From Streptomyces sp. NBC_00287 (GTDB lineage: Bacteria > Actinomycetota > Actinomycetes > Streptomycetales > Streptomycetaceae): DNA of 64,000 nt. The translations under genes and the position numbers were made by a program. Below, piece by piece: positions 51,973 to 60,952 of this stretch. The stretch lies in assembly GCF_036173105.1 (NCBI RefSeq), contig NZ_CP108053.1, positions 5,952,001-6,016,000 on the forward strand. Reading direction: 5' to 3'. The notes beneath the pieces were generated by a model, which was given only the letters and a program-made list of their open reading frames with translations, did not search any database and had not been told where the DNA came from. Every line of letters starts with the position of its first letter. The first letter of the stretch is position 1.

Positions 51973-53055
51973 CTAGGATCCGGCCCGGCGCGCCATGTCG
52001 TGCAGCACCGCGGAGGTGGGCACGGGCGCCTGCCGGACGCCGGTGAGCTTCTGGTTGAGATACGCCGTGTGCGCGTTGGTCGCCGAGGTGAACTCGGCGG
52101 TGGCGCCCTGCGGCCGGAACCCGTGCTTCACCGCGAGCGTGCGCAACTCCGGGTCCGAGCTGAGCAGTTCACCGAAGGCACGCCCCTCCTCGGTGAGCGG
52201 TACGACGGTGTGGTCGCTGTTGGCGGTGGTGTCCGGGTAGAGGACGGTCAGGTCGTCCAGGCCCTGGGCCTGCCCCTGTCCGAGCAGCGCGGCGACCTGC
52301 GACTCGTAGACGAGGACCAGCGGGTTCCCGGCGCCGCTGACGAAGTCCCGGAACGCCGCGTCCGTGCTGGACTGCTGGGCGCCCTGCACGCTGACCAGCT
52401 TGCGCATCAGCGGCGCGGTCGCGTCGACGTCCTTGTCGCTCGCGGCGACCCGGCCGCCGTTCGCGGCATAGGAGGCCGCGGCGAGATAGAGGGCGCCGGA
52501 GTTGGAGGTCTCGGGGTCGGTGGAGGCGATGTAGAGGGTGCCCGTCAACTCCCCATATTTCTCAGCGCCCTTGAGCTGCTGCCAGGTCTTGTCCGCGCGG
52601 GCGGCCTCGAGATAGGCCGCCATCTTCAGCGTGCCGCGGTGCTCCCCGGCCGGCGTGGCCAGACCGTTCGCCACGAGCACCTCGGCGGCGCTGCGGTGGG
52701 CCACGACGACCAGCGGCGAGTAGAAGGGCCGCGGCAACGGCTGGCGCACCTCGTACTTGGCGGCCAGCTCGTCGGCGGGCGCCTTGCTGGAGGGGAAGGC
52801 GAAGTCGTACCCCTTGAGGTCGAGCCCCTCCATCGCCCAGGACCCGGACGTCTCCGTCCGCACGGTGTAGCCCTTGGTGGCAAGGGCCTCCACCACGTCG
52901 GGATCGGCGAAGAACTCCGCCTTCTCCGAGCCGATGACTGCCTGCACGGTCTTCGTTGCCGTGCCCTTGTCCCCGGATTCCCGGCCCGCCACGACAGCTG
53001 CCACCACGCCGCCGATCAGCAAGACCGCGAGGACGATTCCGATGATTCGTCTCAC
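51973..53055 (-). CDS. Membrane-anchored solute-binding-like protein of the TelA operon
   Basis: 360 residues from GTG 53055. An N-terminal membrane helix ('IIGIVLAVLLIGGVVAAVVAG') without a lipobox cysteine, then a type II binding-protein fold ('VQAVIGSEKAEFFADPDVVE', 'DFAFPSSKAPADELAAKYEV', 'STDPETSNSGALYLAAASYA'), akin to the binding domain of the VWA lipoprotein. Probably tethered outside the membrane. First gene of the operon; no permease or ATPase is nearby. Upstream is a repeat-containing gap of 265 bp. Confidence 0.82.
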   Translation of the reverse strand: MRRIIGIVLAVLLIGGVVAAVVAGRESGDKGTATKTVQAVIGSEKAEFFADPDVVEALATKGYTVRTETSGSWAMEGLDLKGYDFAFPSSKAPADELAAKYEVRQPLPRPFYSPLVVVAHRSAAEVLVANGLATPAGEHRGTLKMAAYLEAARADKTWQQLKGAEKYGELTGTLYIASTDPETSNSGALYLAAASYAANGGRVAASDKDVDATAPLMRKLVSVQGAQQSSTDAAFRDFVSGAGNPLVLVYESQVAALLGQGQAQGLDDLTVLYPDTTANSDHTVVPLTEEGRAFGELLSSDPELRTLAVKHGFRPQGATAEFTSATNAHTAYLNQKLTGVRQAPVPTSAVLHDMARRAGS

Positions 53056-53138
53056 ACGGCGAGAGTGCTCGCGGAACCCAACATTCCCCGTCGCGGGCGA
53101 TGAACGGGAGGTGTCATACGGACTCCGGTCCTGCAACA

Positions 53139-53190
53139 CCCCAAAAGGGGCGCGGGGAACTGCGTGGGCAACCACAAGCGACAAGCAGCC
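53139..53190. repeat. Second copy of the GC-rich intergenic repeat with hairpin
   Basis: CCCC-AAAA-GGGG (53139-53150) followed by 'cgcggggaactgcgtggg' and 'caaccacaagcgac': the same repeat type as at 38661-38755, in the opposite orientation. It lies downstream of the minus-strand gene at 53321 and may terminate it. The rest of the 265-bp gap (53056-53320) shows nothing else clear. Confidence 0.5.
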
Positions 53191-53320
53191 GCCGACGCGA
53201 CAGAACCCCTACGGCGACAAGGCGCCGCGGCTCAAGCCGACGCAGTGTGTGGCGCCCGGTCCGCGCGTCGCTGCGGGTGCACGCGGACCGGGGCCGTCTG
53301 CGGGAACCCCGGGAGGGGGC

Positions 53321-53731
53321 TCAGTGGGACGCGAGTTCGCGAGGCTCCAGGGCCGCCGCGTGTGCGTCCATGCGCTCGGCGGACAGGATGGCGGCCGCCG
53401 TGTCGGCGCGGGAGGCGGCGACGACCAGGGCGCGGCCGGCGAGGGTGTGGGCCCGCTGGTGCAGCGCGGTGAGGTCGCGCGCCTCGCCCGAGGGCACCGC
53501 GCGAACCAGCCCGCCCCGCAGCCGGGTCACCTGCTCCGCGAGCCGCTCGGCGGCGGCGTCCAGATCGGCGGACGGGGCCAGGGCGCGCAACTCGTCGGTG
53601 GCGGCCAGCAGCGCGGCGAGATGGCCCGCCAGCTGGATGTCCAGCTCCTCCTCGCGCGTCCGGTGGGGAAAGTCGGAGGTGGTGCCGGCCATCGTGCTGT
53701 GGACCGACTTGCTGCGGATCGGCTCGTACAT
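53321..53731 (-). CDS. Small helical protein of unknown function
   Basis: 136 residues, mostly amphipathic helices rich in Ala/Leu ('IQLAGHLAALLAATDELRAL', 'LHQRAHTLAGRALVVAASRA'), so a four-helix bundle is plausible. No signal peptide, membrane segment or catalytic motif. ATG 53731 has CAGGAGG nearby, supporting a real gene. Monocistronic, between the TelA operon and the aminotransferase. Not recognised. Confidence 0.75.
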   Translation of the reverse strand: MYEPIRSKSVHSTMAGTTSDFPHRTREEELDIQLAGHLAALLAATDELRALAPSADLDAAAERLAEQVTRLRGGLVRAVPSGEARDLTALHQRAHTLAGRALVVAASRADTAAAILSAERMDAHAAALEPRELASH

Positions 53732-53809
53732 GGGGATGGCCTCCTGTGCTCTCAGGAAGCCATCCTAGCTTAGATTCCGTCTAAAGTTGAGCGATCCATA
53801 GAACTACTG

Positions 53810-55021
53810 TCAGGGCTGGCTGTATCCGTCGAGGAAGGTCCCGATCCGGGTCACGGCGTCCCGGAGGTCCCCGACGGTTGGCAGGGTCACGACCCGGAAG
53901 TGGTCGGGCTCGCTCCAGTTGAACCCGGTCCCCTGGACGACCATGATCTTCTCGCGCCGCAGCAGGTCGAGGACGAGCCGGCGATCGTCCTTGATCTTGA
54001 AGACCTTGGGGTCGAGGCGGGGGAAGAGATAGAGGGCCCCCTTGGGCCGTACGCAACTGACACCGGGAATCTGCGTCAGCAGCTCGTAGGCGACATCCAT
54101 CTGCTCCTTGAGCCGCCCGCCGGGAAGCACCAGGTCATTGATGGTCTGCCGCCCGCTGAGGGCGGCGACGACACCGTGCTGCCCCGGCATATTGGCGCAG
54201 AGCCGCATATTGGCGAGGATCGTCAGGCCCTCGATGTAGGAGTCGGCATGGGCGCGCGGCCCGGAGATCGACATCCAGCCGACGCGATATCCGGCGACCC
54301 GATAGGCCTTGGACATCCCGTTGAAGGTGAGGGTGAGCAGATCCGGCGCGACGGAGGCGGTCGGAATGTGGGTGGCCCCGTCATAGAGGATCTTGTCGTA
54401 GATCTCGTCGGAGCAGACGAGCAGATTGTGGCGGCGGGCGATATCGGTGAGCCCCTTGAGCATCGCCTCGTCGTACACGGCCCCCGTCGGATTGTTGGGG
54501 TTGATGATGACGATCGCCTTGGTGCGGTCGGTGATCCTCCGCTCCACGTCGGCGAGGTCGGGCATCCAGTCGGACTGCTCGTCGCAGCGGTAGTGCACGG
54601 CGGTACCGCCGGACAGCGAAACAGCCGCAGTCCACAACGGATAGTCGGGCGAGGGGACCAGCACCTCGTCCCCGTCGTCGAGCAGCCCCTGCATCGCCAT
54701 GACGATCAGCTCGGAGACGCCGTTGCCGATGAAGACGTGCTCGACGTCGGTCTCGATACCGAGGGTCTGGTTGTGCATGACGACGGCGCGACGGGCGGCC
54801 AGCAGTCCTTTCGCATCCCCGTATCCATGCGCGGAGGACACATTCCGCAGGATGTCCTCGAGGATCTCGGGCGGGCACTCGAACCCGAAGGCGGCGGGAT
54901 TGCCGGTGTTCAGCTTGAGGATGCGGTGGCCCGCCGCCTCAAGCCGCATGGCCTCTTCGAGAACCGGACCCCGGATCTCGTAACAGACATTGGCGAGCTT
55001 GGTCGACTGGATCACCTGCAT
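53810..55021 (-). CDS. Pyridoxal-phosphate aminotransferase, AlaA/AspC class I
   Basis: 403 residues of fold-type I. The PLP lysine is in 'LTFNGMSKAYRVAGYRVGW'; 'NPNNPTGAVYDEAML', 'SDEIYDKILYDG' and the C-terminal Arg in 'DHFRVVTLPT' are standard. Closest in style to the alanine (glutamate-pyruvate) aminotransferase AlaA. Catalyses amino-group transfer between an amino acid and 2-oxoglutarate in the cytoplasm. Monocistronic; ATG at 55021. Confidence 0.93.
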   Translation of the reverse strand: MQVIQSTKLANVCYEIRGPVLEEAMRLEAAGHRILKLNTGNPAAFGFECPPEILEDILRNVSSAHGYGDAKGLLAARRAVVMHNQTLGIETDVEHVFIGNGVSELIVMAMQGLLDDGDEVLVPSPDYPLWTAAVSLSGGTAVHYRCDEQSDWMPDLADVERRITDRTKAIVIINPNNPTGAVYDEAMLKGLTDIARRHNLLVCSDEIYDKILYDGATHIPTASVAPDLLTLTFNGMSKAYRVAGYRVGWMSISGPRAHADSYIEGLTILANMRLCANMPGQHGVVAALSGRQTINDLVLPGGRLKEQMDVAYELLTQIPGVSCVRPKGALYLFPRLDPKVFKIKDDRRLVLDLLRREKIMVVQGTGFNWSEPDHFRVVTLPTVGDLRDAVTRIGTFLDGYSQP

Positions 55022-55146
55022 GTCAGGGAGCTTACGGCCCGGTAACGCCGCATGGGCCGTGTTTTCCACCACGTGAGACGGGTGATTTGGGCGGTTATCG
55101 CCGGTGACTGTCCCGCAGGCCCCTCCCGTCTCTACAATGCGCGGCC

Positions 55147-55902
55147 ATGTCCAGGCCACCTCAGTACGAAAACGGGGCGAATGGTGTGAATGCCGCGAAT
55201 GGTGCGACGGGCGCTCTGGAGGGTGGCGGGCTCCAGGGCCCGCCGAACGTGTACGTCCCGCAGGCCGCGCCGTCCCCCGACTACCAGGAGTACGCCGATC
55301 CGGCCGTGGCGCACGGCTGGCAGAACGCATACGACGAGACGAGCGAGCTGCCGCACGTACCCGAGGAGCCGCCCGCGGCTCCGCCCCGGCCCGGCGAGCC
55401 AGTCGACGCGTACGTGGAAGAGCGCGTCGACTGGGAGACCTACTGGGAGCCCGGCGGCGGCAGCCGGACCGCCCGGCGCGCACAGCACCGACGCGCCCAC
55501 CGGCGCCGCGCGCTGATGGCCGCCGGTGCCGTAGGTGTCGCGTCCGTCGCCGCCCTCGTCGCCGGATTCGCCTTCTCCTCCGACTCCTCCTCCGGCGGCT
55601 CGGACAAGAAGGATCCGGCGCGCTCGGCGACGGACGGCTCGGGCTCGTCCGAGGACCCGGCCACGATGGTTGACCCGTCCTCCCCGACCTCCGGTCCGTC
55701 CGCCACGACCTCCCCCGGTGCGGATGCGTCGGCCGGTGAGGCCGAGGACGACAAGACGTCCGCGTCCCCGTCGGCGAAGCCGACCACCACGGCTCCGGTG
55801 GAGACGTCCCCCGCCACCGCCGACCCGGACGACGGCTCGGGTCCGGGCAACGCCAACGGAAAGCCGGGCCACGGGTCGGGCAGCACCAAAGGGCCGAGGT
55901 AA
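55147..55902 (+). CDS. Single-pass membrane protein with Ser/Thr/Pro-rich outside tail
   Basis: 251 residues. Cytoplasmic Pro/Asn/Gly-rich N-terminus (about 1-120) ending in a basic run ('RRAQHRRAHRRR'), one membrane helix ('ALMAAGAVGVASVAALVAGF', about 121-142) and a low-complexity Ser/Thr/Pro/Asp-rich external tail. No fold or family recognised. The tail looks suited to O-glycosylation or wall spanning. Divergent from the aminotransferase (125 bp between starts). A TTCG-loop hairpin follows it. Confidence 0.75.
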   Translation: MSRPPQYENGANGVNAANGATGALEGGGLQGPPNVYVPQAAPSPDYQEYADPAVAHGWQNAYDETSELPHVPEEPPAAPPRPGEPVDAYVEERVDWETYWEPGGGSRTARRAQHRRAHRRRALMAAGAVGVASVAALVAGFAFSSDSSSGGSDKKDPARSATDGSGSSEDPATMVDPSSPTSGPSATTSPGADASAGEAEDDKTSASPSAKPTTTAPVETSPATADPDDGSGPGNANGKPGHGSGSTKGPR

Positions 55903-55911
55903 GCACTGAGC

Positions 55912-55929
55912 GCACCCCTTCGGGGGTGC
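55912..55929 (+). terminator. TTCG-loop terminator hairpin
   Basis: GCACCCC-TTCG-GGGGTGC: a 7-bp stem with a stable UUCG tetraloop, 10 bases after the stop at 55902. Confidence 0.8.
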
Positions 55930-56094
55930 CCGGTCCTGCAGTCGGCGCCCCGGGCAACGCCTCCGCGCCGAAACCGGCCTTGGCCGGAAACGGCCGCTTG
56001 TTCTCACAGCCCCCTCACATAACAATGCGCATGACAAATCAGTGGGTGGCCGGAAGATCTCCGGTCGCCTTCGTCATGTAGAGGGGACCCCCAC

Positions 56095-56934
56095 ATGAGA
56101 AAGCCTCTCGTCGCCGCGCTCTTCGCCCTGGTGATCGCCGGGGCCGGCGCGGCACCCGCGGTTGCCGCTCCCGAGGACAGTGGCGTCGCGCCCGCGATCC
56201 AGGCCGTCAACTTCGCCGGGACCGTGTCGCTCAGCAACTGTTCCGGGTCCGTCATCCGGATGCCCGACTCCGAGGACAACGACCCCGCGCTCGTGCTCAC
56301 CAACGGGCACTGCCTCGAGAGCGGATTCCCCGAGCCCGGCGAGGTCATCGTCGACCAGGCCTCCAGCCGTTCCTTCGGGCTGCTCAACTCCGCCGGCACC
56401 CGTGTCGGCACCCTGCGCGCCAGCAAGATCGCCTACGCGACAATGACCGACACCGACGCCGCGATCTACCAACTCACCCGCACCTACGCGCAGATCAGGA
56501 CCTCGTACGGCATCAGCGCGCTCACCGTCAACGACACGCATCCCGTCGCCGGCACCGCCATCAGCGTCGTCTCCGGCTACTGGAAGCGGATCTACAACTG
56601 CTCCATCGACGGCTTCGCCTACCGTCTGAAGGAGGGTGACTGGACCTGGAAGGACTCCGTCCGTTACACCTCCTCCTGCAACACCATCGGCGGCACGTCC
56701 GGTTCGCCGGTGCTCGACCAGGCCACCGGTCGCGTCGTCGCCGTCAACAACACCGGCAACGAGGACGGGCAGCGCTGCACCGTCAACAACCCCTGTGAGG
56801 TCGACGCGAGCGGCAACGTCACCGTCCGCCAGGGCATCAACTACGCCCAGGAGACCTACCAGTTCCCCGCCTGCTTCGGCATCGACAACAAGCTGGACCT
56901 GAGCGCGAGCGGCTGCGTCCTGCCCAAGCCGTAA
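56095..56934 (+). CDS. Secreted trypsin/V8-like serine protease
   Basis: 279 residues. Signal peptide ('PLVAALFALVIAGAGAAPAV'), then a chymotrypsin-fold protease with His in 'LVLTNGHCLES', Asp in 'DTDAAIYQLTRTY' and Ser in 'IGGTSGSPVLDQATG'. Cysteines in 'NCSGS', 'GHCL', 'NCSIDGF' and 'SSCNTIGG' suggest disulfides. Exported; no propeptide is evident between the signal peptide and the mature domain. Monocistronic, with an 'agagggga' ribosome-binding site. Its 3' end lies 4 bp from the convergent deacylase. Confidence 0.9.
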   Translation: MRKPLVAALFALVIAGAGAAPAVAAPEDSGVAPAIQAVNFAGTVSLSNCSGSVIRMPDSEDNDPALVLTNGHCLESGFPEPGEVIVDQASSRSFGLLNSAGTRVGTLRASKIAYATMTDTDAAIYQLTRTYAQIRTSYGISALTVNDTHPVAGTAISVVSGYWKRIYNCSIDGFAYRLKEGDWTWKDSVRYTSSCNTIGGTSGSPVLDQATGRVVAVNNTGNEDGQRCTVNNPCEVDASGNVTVRQGINYAQETYQFPACFGIDNKLDLSASGCVLPKP

Positions 56935-56938
56935 CCGT

Positions 56939-58519
56939 TCACGGCGTGCGCCGCACCGCCCGGCCCGCCAGTACGTCCGTTCGACGGCCGTCCTCGATCA
57001 CGAAACGGCCGTCGATCAGGACGTACGGGATGCCTGTCGGCAACGCCCTCGGCTTCTCGTACGTCGAGCCCGCCGCCACCGTCCGAGGGTCGAAGAGGAC
57101 GAGGTCGGCCTGGTGGCCCTCGCGGATCAGGCCCCGGTCCGGGAGGCGCAGGCGGGCGGCGGGGCGGCCGGTCAGATGCGCCACGCACTCCTCCAGCGAC
57201 AGCACCCCCAACTCCCGTACGTACCGGCCGAGATACTGCGGGAACGTGCCGCACGCCCGCGGGTGTGGCTTCGTGCCCTGCAGGATTCCGTCCGAGCCGC
57301 CCGTGTGGACCCGGTGGCGCATGATGGCCCGGACGTTCTCCTCGTGGCCGACGTGCTGGAGGATCGTCGTGCCCAGGCGGTCCGTCAGGAGCAGGTGGCG
57401 GGCCGTTGCCCAGCCGTCCAGGCGGGTGCCGACACAGGACGCCAGCCCCGGGTCGCTCACCCCCGAGATCTCGATCGTCTCCCACTCGATCGGCACCCCG
57501 TGGCAGCCGTCCGAGCCGATGACCTCCAGATGGTGGCGGATCCGTTCCGCAGTCTCCTCGTCCCGCAGCCGCGCCAGCACCGCCTCAGGACCGCCCTCGC
57601 TCGCCCAGCTCGGCAGCAGCGCGGCGAGTGTCGTGCAGCCCGGGGTGTACGGGTAGGTGTCGAGGCTGATGTCCGCGCCCGCCGCCAGCGCCTTGTCCAA
57701 CAACCCCAGCAGCTCCGGCGCCCGGCCCTTGTTCACGCCGAAGTTCATGGTGGCGTGGGCGAGATGGAGGGCGCAGCCCGCCTCCCTCGTCAGGGCCACC
57801 ATCTCCTCGTACGCCTCCAGCGCGCCCGCGCCGTACGAGCGGTGGTGGGGGCAGTAGTAGCCGCCGTACGACGCCACCACCCGGCACAGTTCCGTCAGTT
57901 CGGCGTCCTTGGCGTACATGCCGGGGGTGTACGTCAGCCCCGACGACATGCCCACCGCCCCCTGCTCCAGACCCTCGGCGACCAGCTGCCGCATCCGGTC
58001 CAGCTCGGCCGGCGTCGCCTCGCGGTCCTCCCAGCCGACGGCGAGCGCGCGGACCGTGCCCTGGGGGATGAGATAGGCCGCGTTCACGGCGATGCCGCGA
58101 TCCAGGCGGTCCAGATACTCGCCCACCGACCGCCAGTCGAAGTCGATGTCGTCGCCGTGTCCGTTCCAGCCGGTGATCGCGCGGCGGACCTCGGTCAGCG
58201 TACGGTCGTCGACCGGCGCGTACGACAGACCGTCCTGGCCGATCACTTCGAGCGTCACGCCCTGCGCGGCCTTCGCGCTGTGGTCGGGGTCCCGCAGCAG
58301 GGCCAGGTCGCTGTGCGCGTGCATATCGATGAAGCCGGGGGCGAGGACCAGGGCATCGGCGTCCAACTCCCGCATCGCCGACGGCCGTTGGCAACCGGCT
58401 GCCGCCGCCTCCCGTACGATCGCGACGATCCGGCCTTCGTCCACCACCACATCCGCGCGGTACGAGTCGGCGCCGGAGCCGTCCACCACCTCGGCGTCCC
58501 GGATGACGAGGTCCTGCAC
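56939..58519 (-). CDS. N-acyl-D-amino-acid deacylase (D-aminoacylase)
   Basis: 526 residues of the amidohydrolase superfamily. Metal ligands in 'FIDMHAHSDLALL' (HxH), a conserved 'YYCPHHRSYG', and 'HGVPIEWETI'. The C-terminal 'LREGHQADLVLFDP'-type beta segment is present ('LIREGHQADLVLFDPRTVA'). It hydrolyses N-acyl-D-amino acids (or related peptides) to the free D-amino acid. Ten bp after the PLP deaminase gene on the same strand, so both are in one operon. Confidence 0.9.
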   Translation of the reverse strand: MQDLVIRDAEVVDGSGADSYRADVVVDEGRIVAIVREAAAAGCQRPSAMRELDADALVLAPGFIDMHAHSDLALLRDPDHSAKAAQGVTLEVIGQDGLSYAPVDDRTLTEVRRAITGWNGHGDDIDFDWRSVGEYLDRLDRGIAVNAAYLIPQGTVRALAVGWEDREATPAELDRMRQLVAEGLEQGAVGMSSGLTYTPGMYAKDAELTELCRVVASYGGYYCPHHRSYGAGALEAYEEMVALTREAGCALHLAHATMNFGVNKGRAPELLGLLDKALAAGADISLDTYPYTPGCTTLAALLPSWASEGGPEAVLARLRDEETAERIRHHLEVIGSDGCHGVPIEWETIEISGVSDPGLASCVGTRLDGWATARHLLLTDRLGTTILQHVGHEENVRAIMRHRVHTGGSDGILQGTKPHPRACGTFPQYLGRYVRELGVLSLEECVAHLTGRPAARLRLPDRGLIREGHQADLVLFDPRTVAAGSTYEKPRALPTGIPYVLIDGRFVIEDGRRTDVLAGRAVRRTP

Positions 58520-58529
58520 AGCGGGCCTC

Positions 58530-59795
58530 CTAGAAGAAGGTACGGATGTAGTCGACGACCGTGCCGTCCGCCTCGGCGACCGGGATCAGCGGCCACTTGT
58601 CGAAGGACGTGCACGGGTGGGACAGGCCGAGGCCGACCCAATCGCCGACCTCGAGGTCCGCCTCGGGCCCGGTACGCAGCCAAGCGTGCTGGTCGGACAG
58701 GCCCGTCACCTCGATCCCGGCTGCCGGTCGCTCCACGCCGTCCCGGCGGACGACCTGGGCGAAGGGCAGGTCCAGGTCGTACGCCGCGTCCCGCTTGCCG
58801 GCGTTGAGGAAGGCCTGCTCGGCGGAGGGGCGGGAGACCACCTGCGCCCACAGCCGGAACGCGGGCTCCAGGGCGCCCTCCTCGGGGACCCGATTGAAGG
58901 GGGTCAGCTTCCGGTAGTGGCCGTCGTCGTGCGAGACGTACGCACCCGAGCGCAGCAACTTATGGACGGGACGGGAGAGTTCGGGGATTTCCCCGAAGAC
59001 GTCGGCCACCGCGTCGAACCAGGCGCTGCCGCCCGCGCTGACGACGATCTCGTCCGTGTCCGCGAAGCGTCCCGCCTTGTCGAAGTCGACCGCCAGCGCG
59101 ACCAGCCTGCCCAGCCAGGCGTGCACCCGCTCGGGCGTGGCCTGCGGCACCTCGCCCTCGTACCCGGCGACACCGACCAGCCGTAGCGCCGATGCGGCGG
59201 CCACCGCGTCGGCGACCGCCGCGCACTCGGCCTCGGTACGGACACCGGTCCGCGCGCCCTCGCCGGCGGCGAGTTCGACCACGACGTCCACGGGTCGGGC
59301 GGCGCCCGCCAGCGCCGCGTCCATCAGCTCCACCCCGCGCACGGAGTCGACGTAACAGACGAACCGGAAGTCGGGGTCGGCGGCCAGTTCCGCGGCGAGG
59401 CGGCGCAGGGCCGCCGCGTCCACCAGCTCATTGGCGAGGAACACCCGCTGGACACCGAACTCCCGTGCCACCCACACCTGGTGCGGCACCGCGAGCGTGA
59501 TGCCCCAGGCGCCGTGCTCGATCTGGCGCTGGAAGAGCTGTGGGGCCATGGAGGTCTTGCCGTGCGGGGCGAAGGCGAGGCCGTGGCGTTCGGCGTACGT
59601 CTCCATGAGGCGGAGGTTGTGCTCCAGGCGCTCGGCCGAGAGGGCCAGTACGGGGGTGGCGAAGCCGTCGGTGAAGAGGTTGCGCCGCTCGGCGGTCAGC
59701 TCGGCGACCGTACGGCCCATGGCGTCCGACGGGAGGCCCTTGAAGCGGTGGTCGACGCGTTCCTCGGCCAGACGGGCGAGCGCTTCAGCGGCCAT
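58530..59795 (-). CDS. D-serine-dehydratase-like PLP amino-acid deaminase
   Basis: 421 residues; ATG 59795 follows GGGAGG. Fold-type III (alanine-racemase-like) PLP domain with the Schiff-base lysine in 'FAPHGKTSMAP' and a C-terminal beta domain carrying the zinc His/Cys pair in 'GLSHPCTSFDKW', as in eukaryotic-type D-serine dehydratase and D-threonine aldolase. Deamination of D-amino acids would give a 2-iminoacid, the substrate of the RidA protein encoded in the divergent operon. First gene of the minus-strand operon with the deacylase. Confidence 0.88.
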   Translation of the reverse strand: MAAEALARLAEERVDHRFKGLPSDAMGRTVAELTAERRNLFTDGFATPVLALSAERLEHNLRLMETYAERHGLAFAPHGKTSMAPQLFQRQIEHGAWGITLAVPHQVWVAREFGVQRVFLANELVDAAALRRLAAELAADPDFRFVCYVDSVRGVELMDAALAGAARPVDVVVELAAGEGARTGVRTEAECAAVADAVAAASALRLVGVAGYEGEVPQATPERVHAWLGRLVALAVDFDKAGRFADTDEIVVSAGGSAWFDAVADVFGEIPELSRPVHKLLRSGAYVSHDDGHYRKLTPFNRVPEEGALEPAFRLWAQVVSRPSAEQAFLNAGKRDAAYDLDLPFAQVVRRDGVERPAAGIEVTGLSDQHAWLRTGPEADLEVGDWVGLGLSHPCTSFDKWPLIPVAEADGTVVDYIRTFF

Positions 59796-59814
59796 GGGGC
59801 CTCCCTGATCGGAG

Positions 59815-59867
59815 CGTTGCACTGTCTGCAACGTTCATTGCGTATGTCGCTTACTGCTGTCTAACAT
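59815..59867. promoter_or_regulatory. Divergent control region with IclR-type operator and promoter
   Basis: The perfect inverted repeat CGTTGCA-CTGTC-TGCAACG (59815-59833) lies between the divergent deaminase (start 59795) and kinase (start 59909) genes. To its right, TTGCGT (59838-59843), 18 bp, and TAACAT (59862-59867) form a plausible promoter for the kinase-iclR-ridA operon. The IclR encoded in that operon is the natural candidate to bind. Confidence 0.7.
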
Positions 59868-59908
59868 CTCGGCCAACATGAGCACAAGGCTGGGGAGCTA
59901 CGACGATC

Positions 59909-60952
59909 GTGACCATCACCGGGACCGGCAATACCCCCGACGTCGTGGACGTCGTCGCGCTCGGCGAGTCCATGGTCGCGTTCCTGCCCACCCGACCGGG
60001 CCGCCTCGCCGACGTCCCCTCCTTCGACCGGTCGATCGGCGGCGCGGAATCCAATGTGGCCTGCGCCCTGGCGGCGGCCGGGCATGCGGTGCGGTGGGTG
60101 AGCAGAGTGGGGGCGGACGGTTTCGGCGACCATCTGGTCGAGGCGATCGGTGCGTACGGGGTGGACGTCTCCGCCGTACGCCGGGATCCGGTGCGGCCCA
60201 CGGGCGTGTACTTCCGTACGGCGGGGGAGCGCGGGACGGATGCGCACGAGGTGGCGTACTACCGTGCCGCTTCGGCGGCGTCGGCGATGTCCGTCACGGG
60301 GGTGGATCTGGCGGCGGTGCGGGCGGGGCGGGTGCTGCATCTGTCGGGCATCACGGCGGCTCTGTCCGGGGGTTGCCTGAGCCTGCTGCGCGAACTGACG
60401 GCTCCGCGCGAGCGCCGCCCACTGATCTCCTTCGACGTGAACTACCGGCCCGGCCTGTGGCCCGACGGCACCGACTCCCGGGTGCTGCTGGAGCTGGCGC
60501 GGCGGGCCGACATCGTGTTCGTGGGGGAGGACGAGGCGGCGGAGGCGTGGGGCATCGAGGGCGGGCCGGAGGAGATCAGGGCTGTGCTTCCGGAGCCGGA
60601 GGCGCTGGTGGTCAAGCAGGGGGCTCGTGGGGCGACGACTATCGACACGAGGAGCACTTTTGAGTCCGCCCTCACTGTGGACGTCGTAGCAACCACCGGC
60701 GCCGGAGACGCCTTCGCCGCCGGATATCTCTCCGCCACCCTCCGAGACCTTCCCGTCCGGGACCGCCTTCGCCACGCTCACCTCTGGGCCGCCGCCACCC
60801 TCACCACCCCCGGCGACCTCGCCGTCCCCCCGACCCGCAACACCGCCGACCGCCTCGCCACTCTCAGCGAGGCCTCGTGGGGGACACTTCGACTCGGCCC
60901 CGGCTGGACACAGGCCGAGCACCGGGCCGAGGAGGAGGTACGCACCCCATGA
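59909..60952 (+). CDS. PfkB-family sugar kinase (KDG-kinase-like)
   Basis: 347 residues of ribokinase fold. N-terminal 'DVVALGESMVAFLPTRPGRL' and 'IGGAESNVACALAAAG' and the C-terminal anion-hole/catalytic Asp motif 'TTGAGDAFAAGYLSATL'. The pattern is closest to 2-dehydro-3-deoxygluconokinases, but substrate cannot be fixed. GTG at 59909 after 'ggggagc'. Coupled to iclR by ATGA. Its place in an otherwise D-amino-acid cluster is unexplained; the true substrate could be a sugar acid or a hydroxy acid from the pathway. Confidence 0.88.
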   Translation: MTITGTGNTPDVVDVVALGESMVAFLPTRPGRLADVPSFDRSIGGAESNVACALAAAGHAVRWVSRVGADGFGDHLVEAIGAYGVDVSAVRRDPVRPTGVYFRTAGERGTDAHEVAYYRAASAASAMSVTGVDLAAVRAGRVLHLSGITAALSGGCLSLLRELTAPRERRPLISFDVNYRPGLWPDGTDSRVLLELARRADIVFVGEDEAAEAWGIEGGPEEIRAVLPEPEALVVKQGARGATTIDTRSTFESALTVDVVATTGAGDAFAAGYLSATLRDLPVRDRLRHAHLWAAATLTTPGDLAVPPTRNTADRLATLSEASWGTLRLGPGWTQAEHRAEEEVRTP

